Source: Anomaloglossus baeobatrachus (taxonomy: Eukaryota > Chordata > Amphibia > Anura > Aromobatidae). From it: 64,000 nt of DNA. Shown here piece by piece: positions 46,672 through 57,186 of this stretch. The notes beneath the pieces were generated by a model, which was not told the DNA's origin, did no database searches, and was given only the letters and a program-made list of their open reading frames with translations. Position 1 is the first letter of the stretch. Each line of letters opens with the position of its first letter. The position numbers were made by a program, and so were the translations under genes. The stretch spans positions 445,700,779 through 445,764,778 of the forward strand of contig NC_134354.1 of NCBI RefSeq assembly GCF_048569485.1. The letters run 5' to 3'.

Positions 46672-47460
46672 CTGGAAAACATTAAATAGGAGATAAATCA
46701 GTATAAACACTGATTTAACATATTAAAAAAAAAAAAAAAAATATTTTCTATAGAGTTAATACTATAACACATATACAGCTGGAAAACATTTCATTGGAGA
46801 TAAATCAGTACAAACACTGATTTTAAGAATTGCAATAAAAAAAAAAAAAAATAAAAAAAAATATAGTGAGAAAATACTATAACACATACCTTGCTGCAAA
46901 GATTCTCAAGTCCAGATGACAGTTGTTTTCAAAAATCACTTGTGCGAGGACAAACGCAAATGGGTAGACAACAGCTGCAAGAATGAACACGCATCTGCGC
47001 ACATTTATACTACCAACATCCAATGAAAATCAATAGCGCTGATTACACAAATGAGTCGAGGCAAGAAGGGGTGTAGCGAGTTTACAATTCAACTACATCA
47101 AGATGCACTTTGTGTGGGGAAACAACGCCCATATCGCCATGACACTTGGAAATCCATGCGGTGAGACCGCTACACAACGATGCTAATGTTCATCATCACA
47201 TCGGGAAACGAGATAGCTTGGAAGGTGACTATAAAAGAGATTGTGACATGTGACCGTAAGCACACGACTAAAACATGGACACACAGCGATGAACACACAT
47301 CGCACTAACGAACAGGGCGTGCCGCACATACGACGACATCGCGCCCCCGATATCGCAGTGTGTAAAGTAGCCTTTAGTCTCCAGCGCTCGCACATGTGCA
47401 GTAGCAAGAAATCTGGACATAGTCTCCAGTGCTCGCAGCAACCGTAACAGTACCTCCCCC

Positions 47461-50400
47461 TCAAGGGCCCCCCTCCCGGCGACGCAGGTAATCGGCAACT
47501 AAGTCGGGAGCATGGACAGCCTCCTCAGGCTCCCAAGAGCGATGTTCCGGGCCGTAACCCTCCCAATCTATCAAGAAGAACCTGCGCCCTCTAACCATCT
47601 TAGAACCAACTATGGCTCGTACCTCATAGCTAGAGCGAGAGGAATCAGAGGCAGGAGAGTGCACTTCACGAGCGTGAGGTAAAATAGCCGGCTTTAGCAG
47701 TGAGACATGGAATTTGTCATGAATCCTAAGATGGACGGGTAACTTCAATTGGTAGACTACAGGATTTACCTGTCGAAGAACCTCATAAGGACCCAGGAAG
47801 CGAGGAGCAAATTTGACAGAGCTCACTCTAAGTCTCACATGTTTTGCAGAGAGCCACACAAAGTCCCCTGGAGAAAAGACAGGAGCCGGGCGACGAAACC
47901 GATCGGACACCGTCTTCATACGGTCCTTAGCTGCTTGGATCGACTCTTGAGTCCGATCCCAAACCTCTCTGGCATTAGTTGCCCAGTCGGCCACAAGTGG
48001 AGGAGGTGCAGCAGCGGGAAACGGTACCGGTACCCTAGGGTGTTGCCCATTATTGAGTACGAACGGTGTCTGCCCAGTGGCCTCAGCCAGCGAATTGTTA
48101 AGGGCAAATTCTGCCCAGGGTAGGAGGGAGGACCAGTTATCGTGGTTCTCAGCAACAAAGTGTCGAAGGTATATAATCATAGATTGATTGGTACGCTCAA
48201 CCAAACCATTGGTCTCCGGATGGTACGCCGAAGAGAGATTCAACTCAATTTGCAGAAGGCTACAAAGATCTCGCCAGAAACGGGAAGTAAATTGAGGACC
48301 TCTATCACAAATGATACGATCTGGCATCCCGTGAAGCCTAAAGACATGCTTGAGGAATAGTTTGGCTAGTACCCCGGAAGATGGGATTCTCGATAACGGT
48401 ACGAGATGAACCATCCGGGAGAAATGGTCCGTAATGACCCACACAAATCTATGTCCCTGTGAACATGGAAGATCACCCACAAAGTCCATGCCTACCACCT
48501 CCCATGGTCTATCTGGCACTGGTAAAGGATGCAAGAGCCCAGCCGGTCTCTGCCGTAATGGACGGTTGCGAGCACACGAGTAGCAGGAACCGACATATCT
48601 CTTGACGTGGCTGGCTAAGTGTGGCCACCAATACCACCTCTCCAGTAACTCTCGTGTCCGCCTAATACCAAAATGCCCACCCACCTTTGAGGTGTGGGCC
48701 CATGACAGTATATCATTCTGTCGATCAGGCGGAACAAAGGTCTTGCCCGGTGGGATTTGGTCTAACGTCACAGGGGAGAGCGTATGAAAAACCCTGGAGG
48801 GAAGGATAAGACGAGGTTCGTCAATCTCTTCCTGGGTAGAAAGCATAGAGCGAGACAGGGCGTCTGCCTTGTTATTCTTACTACCAGACAGATAGTTGAT
48901 GGAGAAGTGAAAGCGGGAGAAAAACAAGGACCAGCGGGCTTGGCGAGGATTCAGACGCTGAGCGGTTTGTAAGTACGTCAGATTCTTATGGTCTGTATAG
49001 ACCTGGAAAGGATGTTTCGCTCCTTCCAGCAAGTGACGCCACTCCTCCAAGGCTAATCTCAAGGCGAGCAGTTCCCTATCCCCAATGGTATAGTTTCTCT
49101 CTGCCGGTGAAAAGGTTTTCGCAAAGAAGAAACACGGCCTTTTTCTACCTGCACCGTTCTTTTGATACAAGACCGCACCAGCACCCACTGAAGAGGCATC
49201 AACCTCTAAGAGGAAGGGCTTACTCTCATCGGGTCTTTGAAGAACGGGTGCAGTTGAAAAGTGTCTTTTTACTGCCTCAAAAGCCTGAGATGTCTCAGTA
49301 GACCAGGCTTTGGGATTAGCACCTTTCTTAGTCAAGGCCACCAAAGGGGCCACCAAAGTAGAAAAATGGGGTATGAATTGCCTGTAATAATTTATGAATC
49401 CTAAGAAGCGTTGCACCGCCTTCAAGGAATGAGGTTCGGACCATTGCAGGACAGCAGAGAGCTTCGCAGGATCCATAGCCAGGCCCTCTTGTGAGATAAT
49501 GTAACCCAAAAAAGGCAATGAGGACTGCTCGAATACACATTTCTCGAGTTTAGCAAACAATGAGTGCTCCCTTAAACGGGAAAGGACACGAACGACATCC
49601 TGGCGATGAGTCTCCAGATCAGGAGAAAAAATCAGGATGTCGTCCAGATACACCACTACTGAGGATAACAGTAAATCCCTGAACACATCGTTTACGAAGT
49701 CCTGAAATACTGCGGGTGCATTACATAACCCAAAAGGCATGACGAGGTATTCATAGTGACCGTCTCGGGTGTTAAAAGCGGTCTTCCATTCGTCACCCTT
49801 TCGAATTCGTACCAAGTTATACGCACCCCGCAGATCCAACTTCGTAAAAACTTGAGCTCCTCTCAGTCTGTCAAAGAGCTCCGAAATTAAAGGTAATGGG
49901 TATTTGTTCTTTATTGTGATTGCGTTGAGACCCCTGTAATCTATGCAGGGACGCAAATCACCCTCTTTCTTCCGAACAAAGAAAAACCCAGCTCCTGCGG
50001 GAGAGACAGACTTACGAATGAACCCCTTCTCTAAACTCTCTCTTATATAGGTCGACATGGCCTCCGACTCAGGTATCGACAGGGGGTAAACCCTGCCTTT
50101 AGGTGGAACCAAACCTGGGATAAGGTCTATGGCACAGTCATACGGCCTATGGGGTGGAAGAACCTCAGCACCCTGTTTGGAGAACACGTCAGCGAAATCC
50201 AAATAGGGTGTAGGTATGGGAGAGAGATCAGTAGATGCAACCGCAATGACCTTAGGTGGTAAGGGAAGACATCGGGACTGACATTTCGAACCCCAACTAA
50301 TATTGCTGTCAGACTCCCAGTCAATGTGAGGAGCATGAGTCCGAAGCCATGGGAGACCCAGAAGGACGTCGTCTATACCCTCAGGCAAAACAAGAAAAGA

Positions 50401-50595
50401 AATCTCCTCTATGTGACCCTGAGACAGGGAAAGGCGCAAGGGAACTGTCCTCAATGTAATGGAGTCAGACAACATAGTTCCATTAACAACACGGACAGGA
50501 ATAGGCGCCTCTAACATGATAGAGGGAATATTGTGTCCCTTTACAAATCCTGAGGACACAAAAGTCCCGTCAGCTCCGGAATCCACAAAAGCCAT
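47461..50595 (-). CDS. Gypsy pol: protease, RT, RNase H, integrase, chromodomain
   Basis: This open frame of 1,044 codons belongs to a young LTR element. The domains in order are: protease (AFVDSGADGTFVSSGF), reverse transcriptase (FTKLDLRGAYNLVRIRKG, YLDDILIFSPD), RNase H (LLEVDASSVGAGAVLYQK, YTDHKNLTYLQTAQRLN), integrase zinc finger (GGHFGIRRTRELLERWYWWP, CYSCARNR), core (MDFVGDLPCSQGH, CDRGPQFTSRFW, SSAYHPETNGLVERTNQS) and a terminal chromodomain (FLIDWEGYGPEHRSWEPEEA). The stop lies just before the polypurine tract and LTR. It is close in layout to the 24-kb element but clearly a different family. Confidence 0.96.
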   Translation of the reverse strand: MAFVDSGADGTFVSSGFVKGHNIPSIMLEAPIPVRVVNGTMLSDSITLRTVPLRLSLSQGHIEEISFLVLPEGIDDVLLGLPWLRTHAPHIDWESDSNISWGSKCQSRCLPLPPKVIAVASTDLSPIPTPYLDFADVFSKQGAEVLPPHRPYDCAIDLIPGLVPPKGRVYPLSIPESEAMSTYIRESLEKGFIRKSVSPAGAGFFFVRKKEGDLRPCIDYRGLNAITIKNKYPLPLISELFDRLRGAQVFTKLDLRGAYNLVRIRKGDEWKTAFNTRDGHYEYLVMPFGLCNAPAVFQDFVNDVFRDLLLSSVVVYLDDILIFSPDLETHRQDVVRVLSRLREHSLFAKLEKCVFEQSSLPFLGYIISQEGLAMDPAKLSAVLQWSEPHSLKAVQRFLGFINYYRQFIPHFSTLVAPLVALTKKGANPKAWSTETSQAFEAVKRHFSTAPVLQRPDESKPFLLEVDASSVGAGAVLYQKNGAGRKRPCFFFAKTFSPAERNYTIGDRELLALRLALEEWRHLLEGAKHPFQVYTDHKNLTYLQTAQRLNPRQARWSLFFSRFHFSINYLSGSKNNKADALSRSMLSTQEEIDEPRLILPSRVFHTLSPVTLDQIPPGKTFVPPDRQNDILSWAHTSKVGGHFGIRRTRELLERWYWWPHLASHVKRYVGSCYSCARNRPLRQRPAGLLHPLPVPDRPWEVVGMDFVGDLPCSQGHRFVWVITDHFSRMVHLVPLSRIPSSGVLAKLFLKHVFRLHGMPDRIICDRGPQFTSRFWRDLCSLLQIELNLSSAYHPETNGLVERTNQSMIIYLRHFVAENHDNWSSLLPWAEFALNNSLAEATGQTPFVLNNGQHPRVPVPFPAAAPPPLVADWATNAREVWDRTQESIQAAKDRMKTVSDRFRRPAPVFSPGDFVWLSAKHVRLRVSSVKFAPRFLGPYEVLRQVNPVVYQLKLPVHLRIHDKFHVSLLKPAILPHAREVHSPASDSSRSSYEVRAIVGSKMVRGRRFFLIDWEGYGPEHRSWEPEEAVHAPDLVADYLRRREGGP

Positions 50596-50690
50596 AATAG
50601 GCCATGTATTCTCAGATAACGAGAGCTGACCTGAGATACAACACTTAGATGGTGCAGAAGACGTCTCTAGTAACCCCCCTCTAATGGTTA

Positions 50691-51515
50691 CTAGGCCAGG
50701 GAGTTTCCCTGACGACTAGGACACTTGTTGGCATAGTGCCCAGCCTGACGACATACGTAACATATAGGAGGACCAGACTTGCGTAATCTGGAAGACATAT
50801 GACCTAACTCCATAGGAGTGGGAGATGTTTCAGATGCTGAGGAAGATGGTAGTGGACCCTCAACAACTGGAATAGCCCGATGCTTAGGGCGTGAGGAAAA
50901 GACCTCGAGTCTACGTTCCTTATGGCGTACATCGATCCTTGTTGCTACTGTGATCAAGTCCTCCAGAGAAGCAGGGACCTCACGAGTAGCAAGAGCATCC
51001 TTGACATAGCCTGCCAACCCTCTCCAGAAGATAGGAATCAACACCTTCTCTGGCCAATCTAGTTCTGCCACCAGAGTTCTAAAAGCAATGGCATAAGAAC
51101 TAGTGGATAACGAACCCTGAGATAGATCTAACAGTCTCAGGGCCGCATCATGGGTAACCTGCGGACCCATGAATACCGCCTTAAGAGCATCAAGAAAGTC
51201 TTGATGTCTCAGAGTAACCACATCAGAGCGCTCCCATAGGGGAGTCGCCCATTCTAAGGCTTTGTCCTGAAGTAAGGAGATGATAAAGCCTACTCTGGAC
51301 CTCTCCGTAGAGAAGCGAGAAGAGTTGACCTCTAGGTGTATCTGACACTGACTAATGAAACCACAACATGATCTGGCATCGCCAGAATATCTGTTTGGCA
51401 GAGCAAGTCGAGGATCATGTGCAGATGTCACCATGGTCTGAGGTTTATCCTCTATACTCTTGAGCCGTGACTCAAGTACTTGTATGTAACGGTGTAACTG
51501 CTGATATTCTGCCAT
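50691..51515 (-). CDS. Gypsy gag with CCHC zinc knuckle
   Basis: The 274-aa open frame begins MAEYQQLHRYIQVLESRLKS (coiled coil), with capsid-like segments NRYSGDARSCCGFISQCQIH and ALEWATPLWERSDVV, and ends in a zinc knuckle CYVCRQAGHYANKC. It starts 28 bases after the 5' LTR (51,544). Pol lies in another frame with no gap that would fit a separate gene, so frame change during translation, as known in the family, is likely. Confidence 0.93.
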   Translation of the reverse strand: MAEYQQLHRYIQVLESRLKSIEDKPQTMVTSAHDPRLALPNRYSGDARSCCGFISQCQIHLEVNSSRFSTERSRVGFIISLLQDKALEWATPLWERSDVVTLRHQDFLDALKAVFMGPQVTHDAALRLLDLSQGSLSTSSYAIAFRTLVAELDWPEKVLIPIFWRGLAGYVKDALATREVPASLEDLITVATRIDVRHKERRLEVFSSRPKHRAIPVVEGPLPSSSASETSPTPMELGHMSSRLRKSGPPICYVCRQAGHYANKCPSRQGNSLA

Positions 51516-51543
51516 AACTGCCAGACCCTTGGCTCAGTCCTAA

Positions 51544-52646
51544 TGTTACGGGGGGCTGTCTGATAAGAACCTAAAGGAGTATCAGACAGTCAGGGTCCAC
51601 CGTGCAAAGACTCTGCTGCAGACTATGGCAGAGTGCAATACCTCTGTTAACTCACAGAAGGATATAATAAGTAAGTAAAGCAATTCCTCCCTTACTTGGA
51701 GGGTGTGTGGAATGATCTCTGTTAATAATCACAGAGACAAAGACAATGTGTGCGAAATGGCACCTACCTAGGTCCGCTCTTCTAGTGGTGCAAAAGAGAC
51801 GAACAGCAGCGTAAGCCGCACAAAGCTCCTACCTGCGTTCGCTCCACTAGTGTGCGAGGACACGAACCACTAGATATGGCACCTGCCTAGGTCCGCTCTT
51901 CTAGTGGTGCAAAAGAGACGAACAGCAGCGTAAGCCGCACAAAGCTCCTACCTCTGTTCGCTCCCCTAGTGTGCGAGGATACGAACAACTGCCAGACGCA
52001 GTATAAGGAACGTTACCCTATCGGCAACGTCCACCTACGAGTCGAACCACAAGGCCCAGCCAGACCATGTGCCTCAGGCACCTGCCTATCTCCGCTCCCC
52101 TAAGAGGTAAGGATACGGACAGCAGCCGAAGCTGTAAGGTATAAGAACGCTACCCTGCTGGTAGCGCTCACCTAGCATAGACAGAGGAATGCCTAGAGGA
52201 ACGCGCACAGAGCGTCTACTCTTATGCATGAACCAAGAGGACTGAGCGCCATGCGGCGTGTGTCAGGGTCTTATATAGACTCTGTGCCTCATCCAAGATG
52301 GAGGACACCAGAGCCAATCCGCTGCCAGAACGACAGGAGTGACGTCATGCTGGCCTATCACTGAGCAAGGCATCACAAGCACATGACCAGCGACCAATTG
52401 GCATAGAAGGTGTCAGAGACATGTGACCTCGTGTCAGCGATGATGTCACCCGCACATGTGCAATGGCTCCAAGATAGGACTTAGTCTCTGGCGCTCGCAC
52501 ATGTGCAGTAGCAAGAAATCTGGACTTAGTCTCCAGCGCTCGCACATGTGCAGTAGCAAGAAATCTGGACTTAGTCTCCAGCGCTCGCACATGTGCAGTA
52601 GCAAGAAATCTGGACATAGTCTCCAGTGCTCGCAGCAACCGTAACA
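51544..52646 (-). repeat. 5' LTR of the 40-kb Gypsy element
   Basis: The LTR is 1,103 bp with TGTTACGG/CCGTAACA ends. It holds internal direct duplications (gcacctrcctaggtccgctc blocks near 51,762 and 51,879) and a 45-bp tandem repeat at about 52,480-52,630 (three copies and a partial one). Confidence 0.96.
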
Positions 52647-52651
52647 CATGA

Positions 52652-53397
52652 CTTGTTCATCTTGGTTCTTTTTTCAAAAGCGAGGGGACTCCAACCACAG
52701 CCTTCCTCGTTTCCACTAATTGGGCCACACACACCCCACTTGACTGGCATCAGTTGACCCACATTTTCAAGATGAAAAAGATGCTTTGCATGAAGCACTC
52801 TCAAAAATACACGTGCCTTTCGCCTCCCCTGGCTGACCCAGGGGAAAAAAAGTCCTCTGAGAGCCATGACTTCCTCATCTTGGTGAACGTTAGTATGTCC
52901 ACATTGTCAGTGGACAGACGCGTGTGCTTATCTGTCAGCAGACCCCCAGAAACACTGAGGACACGTTCCGAGAGAACGCTGGCTGCGGGACATGACAAGA
53001 TCCCCAAGGCGTACGTGGTGAGCTCAGGCAATTTATCCAGATTGGAAGCCTAAAATGATCAGGGCTCAAGTTTCACAGTAATGGCATTGATGTTCCCTTG
53101 CATATACTCATATATCTGTGTCTCCTCCTCTTTTTCCTTGTCCAGCTATTTTATTTTCACATGAGCATATGTCCTTGTCACTTTACCATGTGTTTGTGTT
53201 GTGTTGTGAGTTGTTTGTCACCTTTTGGACACCTTTGAGGGTATTTTCTAGGTGTTATTATGTGTTTGTGATTGCCTCTTATTGTTTCCTATGGGTTCGA
53301 GTGGTTCGCTGAACCGGTTCGCCAAACCGAACTCAAACTAGACCTCCGTTCGATGAACCAAGCTCGAGCCGAACCGCGACTGGTTCGCTCATCTCTA
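52652..53397 (-). mobile_element. hAT element, 5' leader and end
   Basis: It continues the hAT element split at 40,193 and has one copy of the 220-bp unit that is tandem at 276-1,230. The minus-strand end TAGAGATGAGCGAACC is at 53,397. Confidence 0.85.
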
Positions 53398-53464
53398 CTT
53401 AAGAGCTAGGAGGTTAAGGGAATTTGAAATTAAAAAGTCATGCATGTAGGAGAGTTTGTTACAT

Positions 53465-55627
53465 GTGTAACGCCCCGCGGGCTCGGCTGCGACCGCCGAG
53501 GCGCTCGGATCCGTGCTCGTAATGCGGGTGGTGGCTCGAGCCTCTCGGGGGTCACGTCGCTCTGCAAGGGAGTTGGCGCTACACGCAGGGATTTGGGTGT
53601 TTGGTTTGGAATGACAGCTCGTGATGCCACCCACGGGTTGTGGTGATTGTAGACACCAACGATGCGGTGAAGGTATAAGGGGCTCCCGGGACTGATGGTG
53701 TGGGGCAGCAAGGTGGGATCCCGTCCACGGGTAGGGGAGTTATAGTCCCGGGGCCCAATTGGGAGTGGTGGTTTGGGGAGTGACGGGTGCAGTCCTCGGC
53801 TTGGACCGGGTGGTGCAGGAGTACTCACAGTATAAAGCAATAACTGACATGAGTCCAGGAATTAACCAAGTTGCTGGTAACTGGTGCCCACAGCCGGCTG
53901 CTGTGAGGACGGGTCCCACACCCGTGTGTGTAATTCAGGTGCTCTTTTCCTGCCCGAGGTCTGCATCTGCTTTGCACACTGGTCCGGACTGGGTCCCGAC
54001 AGCTGGCACCAGGGGGGCCCACTACCCTCTCCCGGTCCACTTCGGGTCCCAAAAGCGGCTGGCCTATTCCTGAGGCCCTGACTACCACTTTCCCCAGCCC
54101 CACAGAGGGGCTGCTTCCAGACTTTTCTCCTCCTGCAGACTGACTGAAAACTAAACTCTGCTCTGCTCTTTCTGAGCTCCTCCCCCCTCCTTTTCCTGGG
54201 GAGGGGGTAAGTGGGACCTGATTGGATGGTGTGTTTCTGTGTGTGGAAAACTCCCCAAGGGAGTGTGAGATCTGCACCAAAAACATGGATGCAGACCTCT
54301 GGATAAGATTTGTGGATTTTCTCAATGTAGCAGGGAAGGAGTTAAACTTACTATTACAAGAAGGGCATGGGTCAGGGGACATATCTTCTGCAACTAGGAG
54401 AAGAAAAATAGAGAGTGAATAGATGGTTAAGGGATTTGGGAAAGTGTTTCTTGTGTTGTATGGTGGAAGTGATTGGATCTGCAGGTACCACAAAATGTAA
54501 GTGGAAACCAAACCCCGGAATATCCGTGCCAGTCAACACACCAGCACCTTCAGGCCACACACACAATCCCAACACCAAACTGGGACACTGCATAGTAACA
54601 GGTAAAAGGGATGGGCACTGACTGGATAGTCGCCACCCAATCTGTAGGGAGAGACCCAGCAAGGGGAGGGGCCAATGGTCAGTTGGAAAGTTGGTGGGAG
54701 GAAGTGTTCAGTCAGAGTCAGGAAAGGAGAGGAGAAGGATGAGGAAGTTGAGAGTAATAGTTAAAGAGTGAAAGTACAGAAAGAAAGTAAAGACCTGCTG
54801 TAACAACGGAGTGCTGTAACAGGAGTGAGGGACTGTGGAGTAAGGGACCAGGACTCCAGGGACCGTGAGTTACCTGTGGAAGTGGAAAACTCCAGGGACT
54901 GCGGGGTGCCTGTGGAAGTCTGGAACCTAGGCTCACAGGACTCAGCACGAGGAAGGGTGCAGACCCTAGGACAGTGGGACACTTTATGGTCAACTGTTAA
55001 ATCTGCCAGGCGAGAAGATCTCTAGGGTCCATCGCCAACCAAAGAGTCTGAATCATCAGCAGCAAAGAGGGGACTGGGGATTGACCCCCTTAAATAGTCC
55101 AGGCTGCCTGCAATAGGACCAAGACAGAAACGGATGGGTTCCCAAGCAGCTCTAGGCCATGGGAGTGCATCAACAACAAGAGTACATGGAGGACAGCCAA
55201 CCCAGGTCACAGCTGGCACGGAGAACAAAGGGAGCGGGAACACCTGGATCCGGCACAAGTGGGTCCAAACACTCAAGTAAAAAGCAAGGCAAGGTAAAAC
55301 TGCAATACTGGTGTGGACTGTTTCCTTACCGCCTCCGTACACACACATTGACTGTTCCCCACTACAACCCCCATCATCCACTGCTGGGGTCCAGCCCTGC
55401 TTGCGGAGGGCCCAAAACACTTAAGCTGCACTACTCCATCAGGCCCAACAGAACCCTGCAGCAGCGGCTTCAAATAACCTGGCCGCATACCACAAGTGGT
55501 GTAGTTGACAAAAACCCTTTTATTTTATTTTATTTTATCTTTACCCTGGGCATCGGCCGTGACCCCGACTCCCCTGAGTAAAACACACGCCCGGGACCGA
55601 GTACCCCACAGCCCTGGGGTGTCACAG
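53465..55627 (-). mobile_element. Probable solo LTR (about 2.2 kb)
   Basis: On the minus strand it starts TGTGACACCCCAGGGC (55,627) and appears to end GGGGCGTTACA (53,465). The end part has the ctcgagccaccac and gggtggcatcacg blocks seen in the LTRs at 33.8 and 37.1 kb. An (ATAAA)n-type run occurs near 55,520. No target duplication was seen and the middle could include a second element, so the unit is tentative. Confidence 0.5.
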
Positions 55628-56270
55628 ATCTTTATGGTATAAGAATGTGGAAAGAGCATGAGAGTTGTACATAGGAGAAGGGAGGAGAGACGGACTGATA
55701 TAGATGGAGTGCACAGTGTTTGAAAGGGCGGTAGATATGAGGGATTGAAGCCACTAGAACATAAATTATACAGATACATATGGTGAATACATTTTGCAGC
55801 ACAAATGAACTAGGAACAAGTATGTTTGATTGTCTTGCATGGTTTACCTGTCTCCTGCCCTGTCTAACTGCCATGTTTAACTGCCTGGCACTTATAAAAA
55901 TATGACATTTCCTTAAAATCTAAACAAGTGCCTCCTGCATAAGTTCCTTCCCCTTAGCTCTGTCTAATTATATAGGAAGGTTTGGGTTTAGATCCAGGTC
56001 TAATTTAACTAGTTAATGATCTCTCGCTACAGACGTGTTGCAACCAAAAAGCTGTGTAGCACCAGCCTAAGGGTTTCTGTATCATGCTGGTTCTGGAGGA
56101 AGTTGTAAAATTTGAAGGTATGAGACAAACTCTTCCTGATCCATACCTGATTTTCAGTGAGTTTTACTTTTTATTTGTTCCACCATATCTAGTTAAGTAT
56201 TGTAAAGAAAAGGGAGAAAAACAATGTGTAAGAAATAATTCACATTGAGGCACGTAATACAATATATTTA
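55628..56270. other. No recognisable feature
   Basis: Intergenic DNA upstream of REPS2; no gene or element end is supported. Confidence 0.5.
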
Positions 56271-56640
56271 CAGGAAATTTGTTACCACGTTATTACAACC
56301 TACTCTGAGAACAGCAGAGACAGAGACCCCCGATTCCAGCAATGTATTAATTACTGGGCTGTTTGCTATAGTTTTGATAAATTCTCTGTTTCATCAGTAG
56401 GTGATTATCACTGGAGGACTAGTAAACCTGCTGCCATGATATTCATGAGCTCTGTATAACCCCTGGTATGGGTGGCATTATACAGAGATCATCATTCAGA
56501 GAAATGGCAGATTTGCAGCAGATAAAATAGTGATTTCATCAAACAAATAAGCAGCACAATAAGTGACACATTGCTGGTAGCACAGTCTCTGCCCTTTCAT
56601 CTTGCTGCTTTTAGTTGGCATAGCAAGAACCTGGTGTATC
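56271..56640. repeat. Possible dispersed repeat upstream of REPS2
   Basis: The segment from ggaaatttgttaccacg to cacagtctctgcc has the look of a short interspersed element (ctgctgccatgatattcatg), but no ends or second copy in the window confirm it. Confidence 0.3.
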
Positions 56641-56700
56641 CAAAGGGAAGAAGGAACCACCGCCACTATTCAGCAAGCTAACCGTTCAATCCACTTAATC

Positions 56701-56769
56701 CAGGCTTGTGAACGCACTATGTGGCAGTAGAATCTCCAGGCTTGTAAACGCACTATATGGCACTATACG
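56701..56769. repeat. Short direct duplication
   Basis: ccaggcttgtgaacgcacta and ccaggcttgtaaacgcacta are tandem near-copies about 0.45 kb upstream of the REPS2 start codon. Confidence 0.8.
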
Positions 56770-56899
56770 CTTTTCCCCCTGACCTGATGGTTGAATAAAA
56801 TAGCTTTTTTACTGAGCATATTTGGTGAGTGCCTTCCGTCTCTTTTTCATGGAAAGAACCTGGTGTATGTTTCTCTTTAACTAGACTGTGTTTTTAGAA

Positions 56900-57186
56900 G
56901 ACAGAACATCTGTACTGCACTATTGAATTCTATTTAGAGAAATACAGTGTTTCCAGCAGCAGAGGGCAGCAGAGAGCTGCACAAGTAAAATGCTGAGCTG
57001 TGGCAGCAGCAATGCAGAGGGGATGTTTCTCCAGCTGCAGTAGTAACACCTCCTCTTTTCAGCTCCTTTACCTCTTGTTGAGAAAGCACAGGAAGAGAGT
57101 GACAACCCTACAAAGTGAAGAGAAGCAGGGCTTCTATTTATTGGATTGGGCTTCTTAGATCAGGAGCTTCATACAGGAGGTGATCT
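56900..57186 (+). promoter_or_regulatory. Probable REPS2 5' UTR and proximal promoter
   Basis: The 290 bases before the ATG are free of recognised repeats and rich in cagcagcag/ctgcagtag motifs. No clear TATA box or CpG cluster is present. The assignment rests on position only. Confidence 0.4.

Larger units (their letters stand above)
41179..47373 (+). mobile_element. PIF/Harbinger transposon, complete, three genes
   Basis: The 6,195-bp element has inverted ends AGCGGGCTTTACACACTGCG and (inverted right end) AGGCTACTTTACACACTGCG, sharing CTTTACACACTGCGATATCG. The 3-bp target duplication is TAA at 41,176-41,178 and TTA at 47,374-47,376, within the TWA preference of the superfamily, with one mismatch. 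Inside are a DDE transposase (+), a four-exon SANT-like gene (+) and a two-coding-exon MADF gene (-), with the last two converging near 45.2-45.5 kb. All three models are free of stops. The element lies in a nearly undiverged Gypsy LTR, so it arrived recently. Confidence 0.95.
40194..47449 (-). repeat. 3' LTR of the 40-kb Gypsy element (interrupted)
   Basis: LTR segments 40,194-41,178 and 47,377-47,449 flank the Harbinger element. The polypurine tract GAGGGGGAGG lies directly inside the LTR on the minus strand (47,450-47,462). A 45-bp tandem unit (agtctccagcgctcgcacat...) occurs here one copy fewer than in the other LTR. Confidence 0.95.
40194..52646 (-). mobile_element. Near-intact Ty3/Gypsy chromodomain element with a Harbinger in one LTR
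   Basis: Target duplication CATGA is at 40,189-40,193 and 52,647-52,651. The LTRs begin TGTTACGG and end CCGTAACA (plus strand). The right LTR (51,544-52,646) is 1,103 bp. The left LTR spans 40,194-47,449 but carries a 6.2-kb Harbinger transposon; without it and its 3-bp duplication it is about 1,055 bp. The LTRs show only a handful of mismatches and a one-unit difference in a 45-bp repeat, so the insertion is very recent. Gag and pol are both long and open in different frames, as is usual in the family. The element looks whole apart from the Harbinger insertion. Confidence 0.96.
33060..53397 (-). mobile_element. Decayed hAT element hosting several insertions
   Basis: The right end (minus-strand 5' end) is at 53,397, reading TAGAGATGAGCGAACC. 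hAT sequence survives at about 33,060-33,794, 37,830-38,830, 39,190-40,193 and 52,652-53,397. The gaps are filled by an LTR element (33,795-37,829), a probable LTR piece (about 38,830-39,190) and a Gypsy element (40,194-52,646). The left end was not found, so 33,060 is approximate. The block around LNLILQQFLK occurs twice (near 38,400 and 39,230), so a second hAT copy or an internal duplication is involved. Confidence 0.7.
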
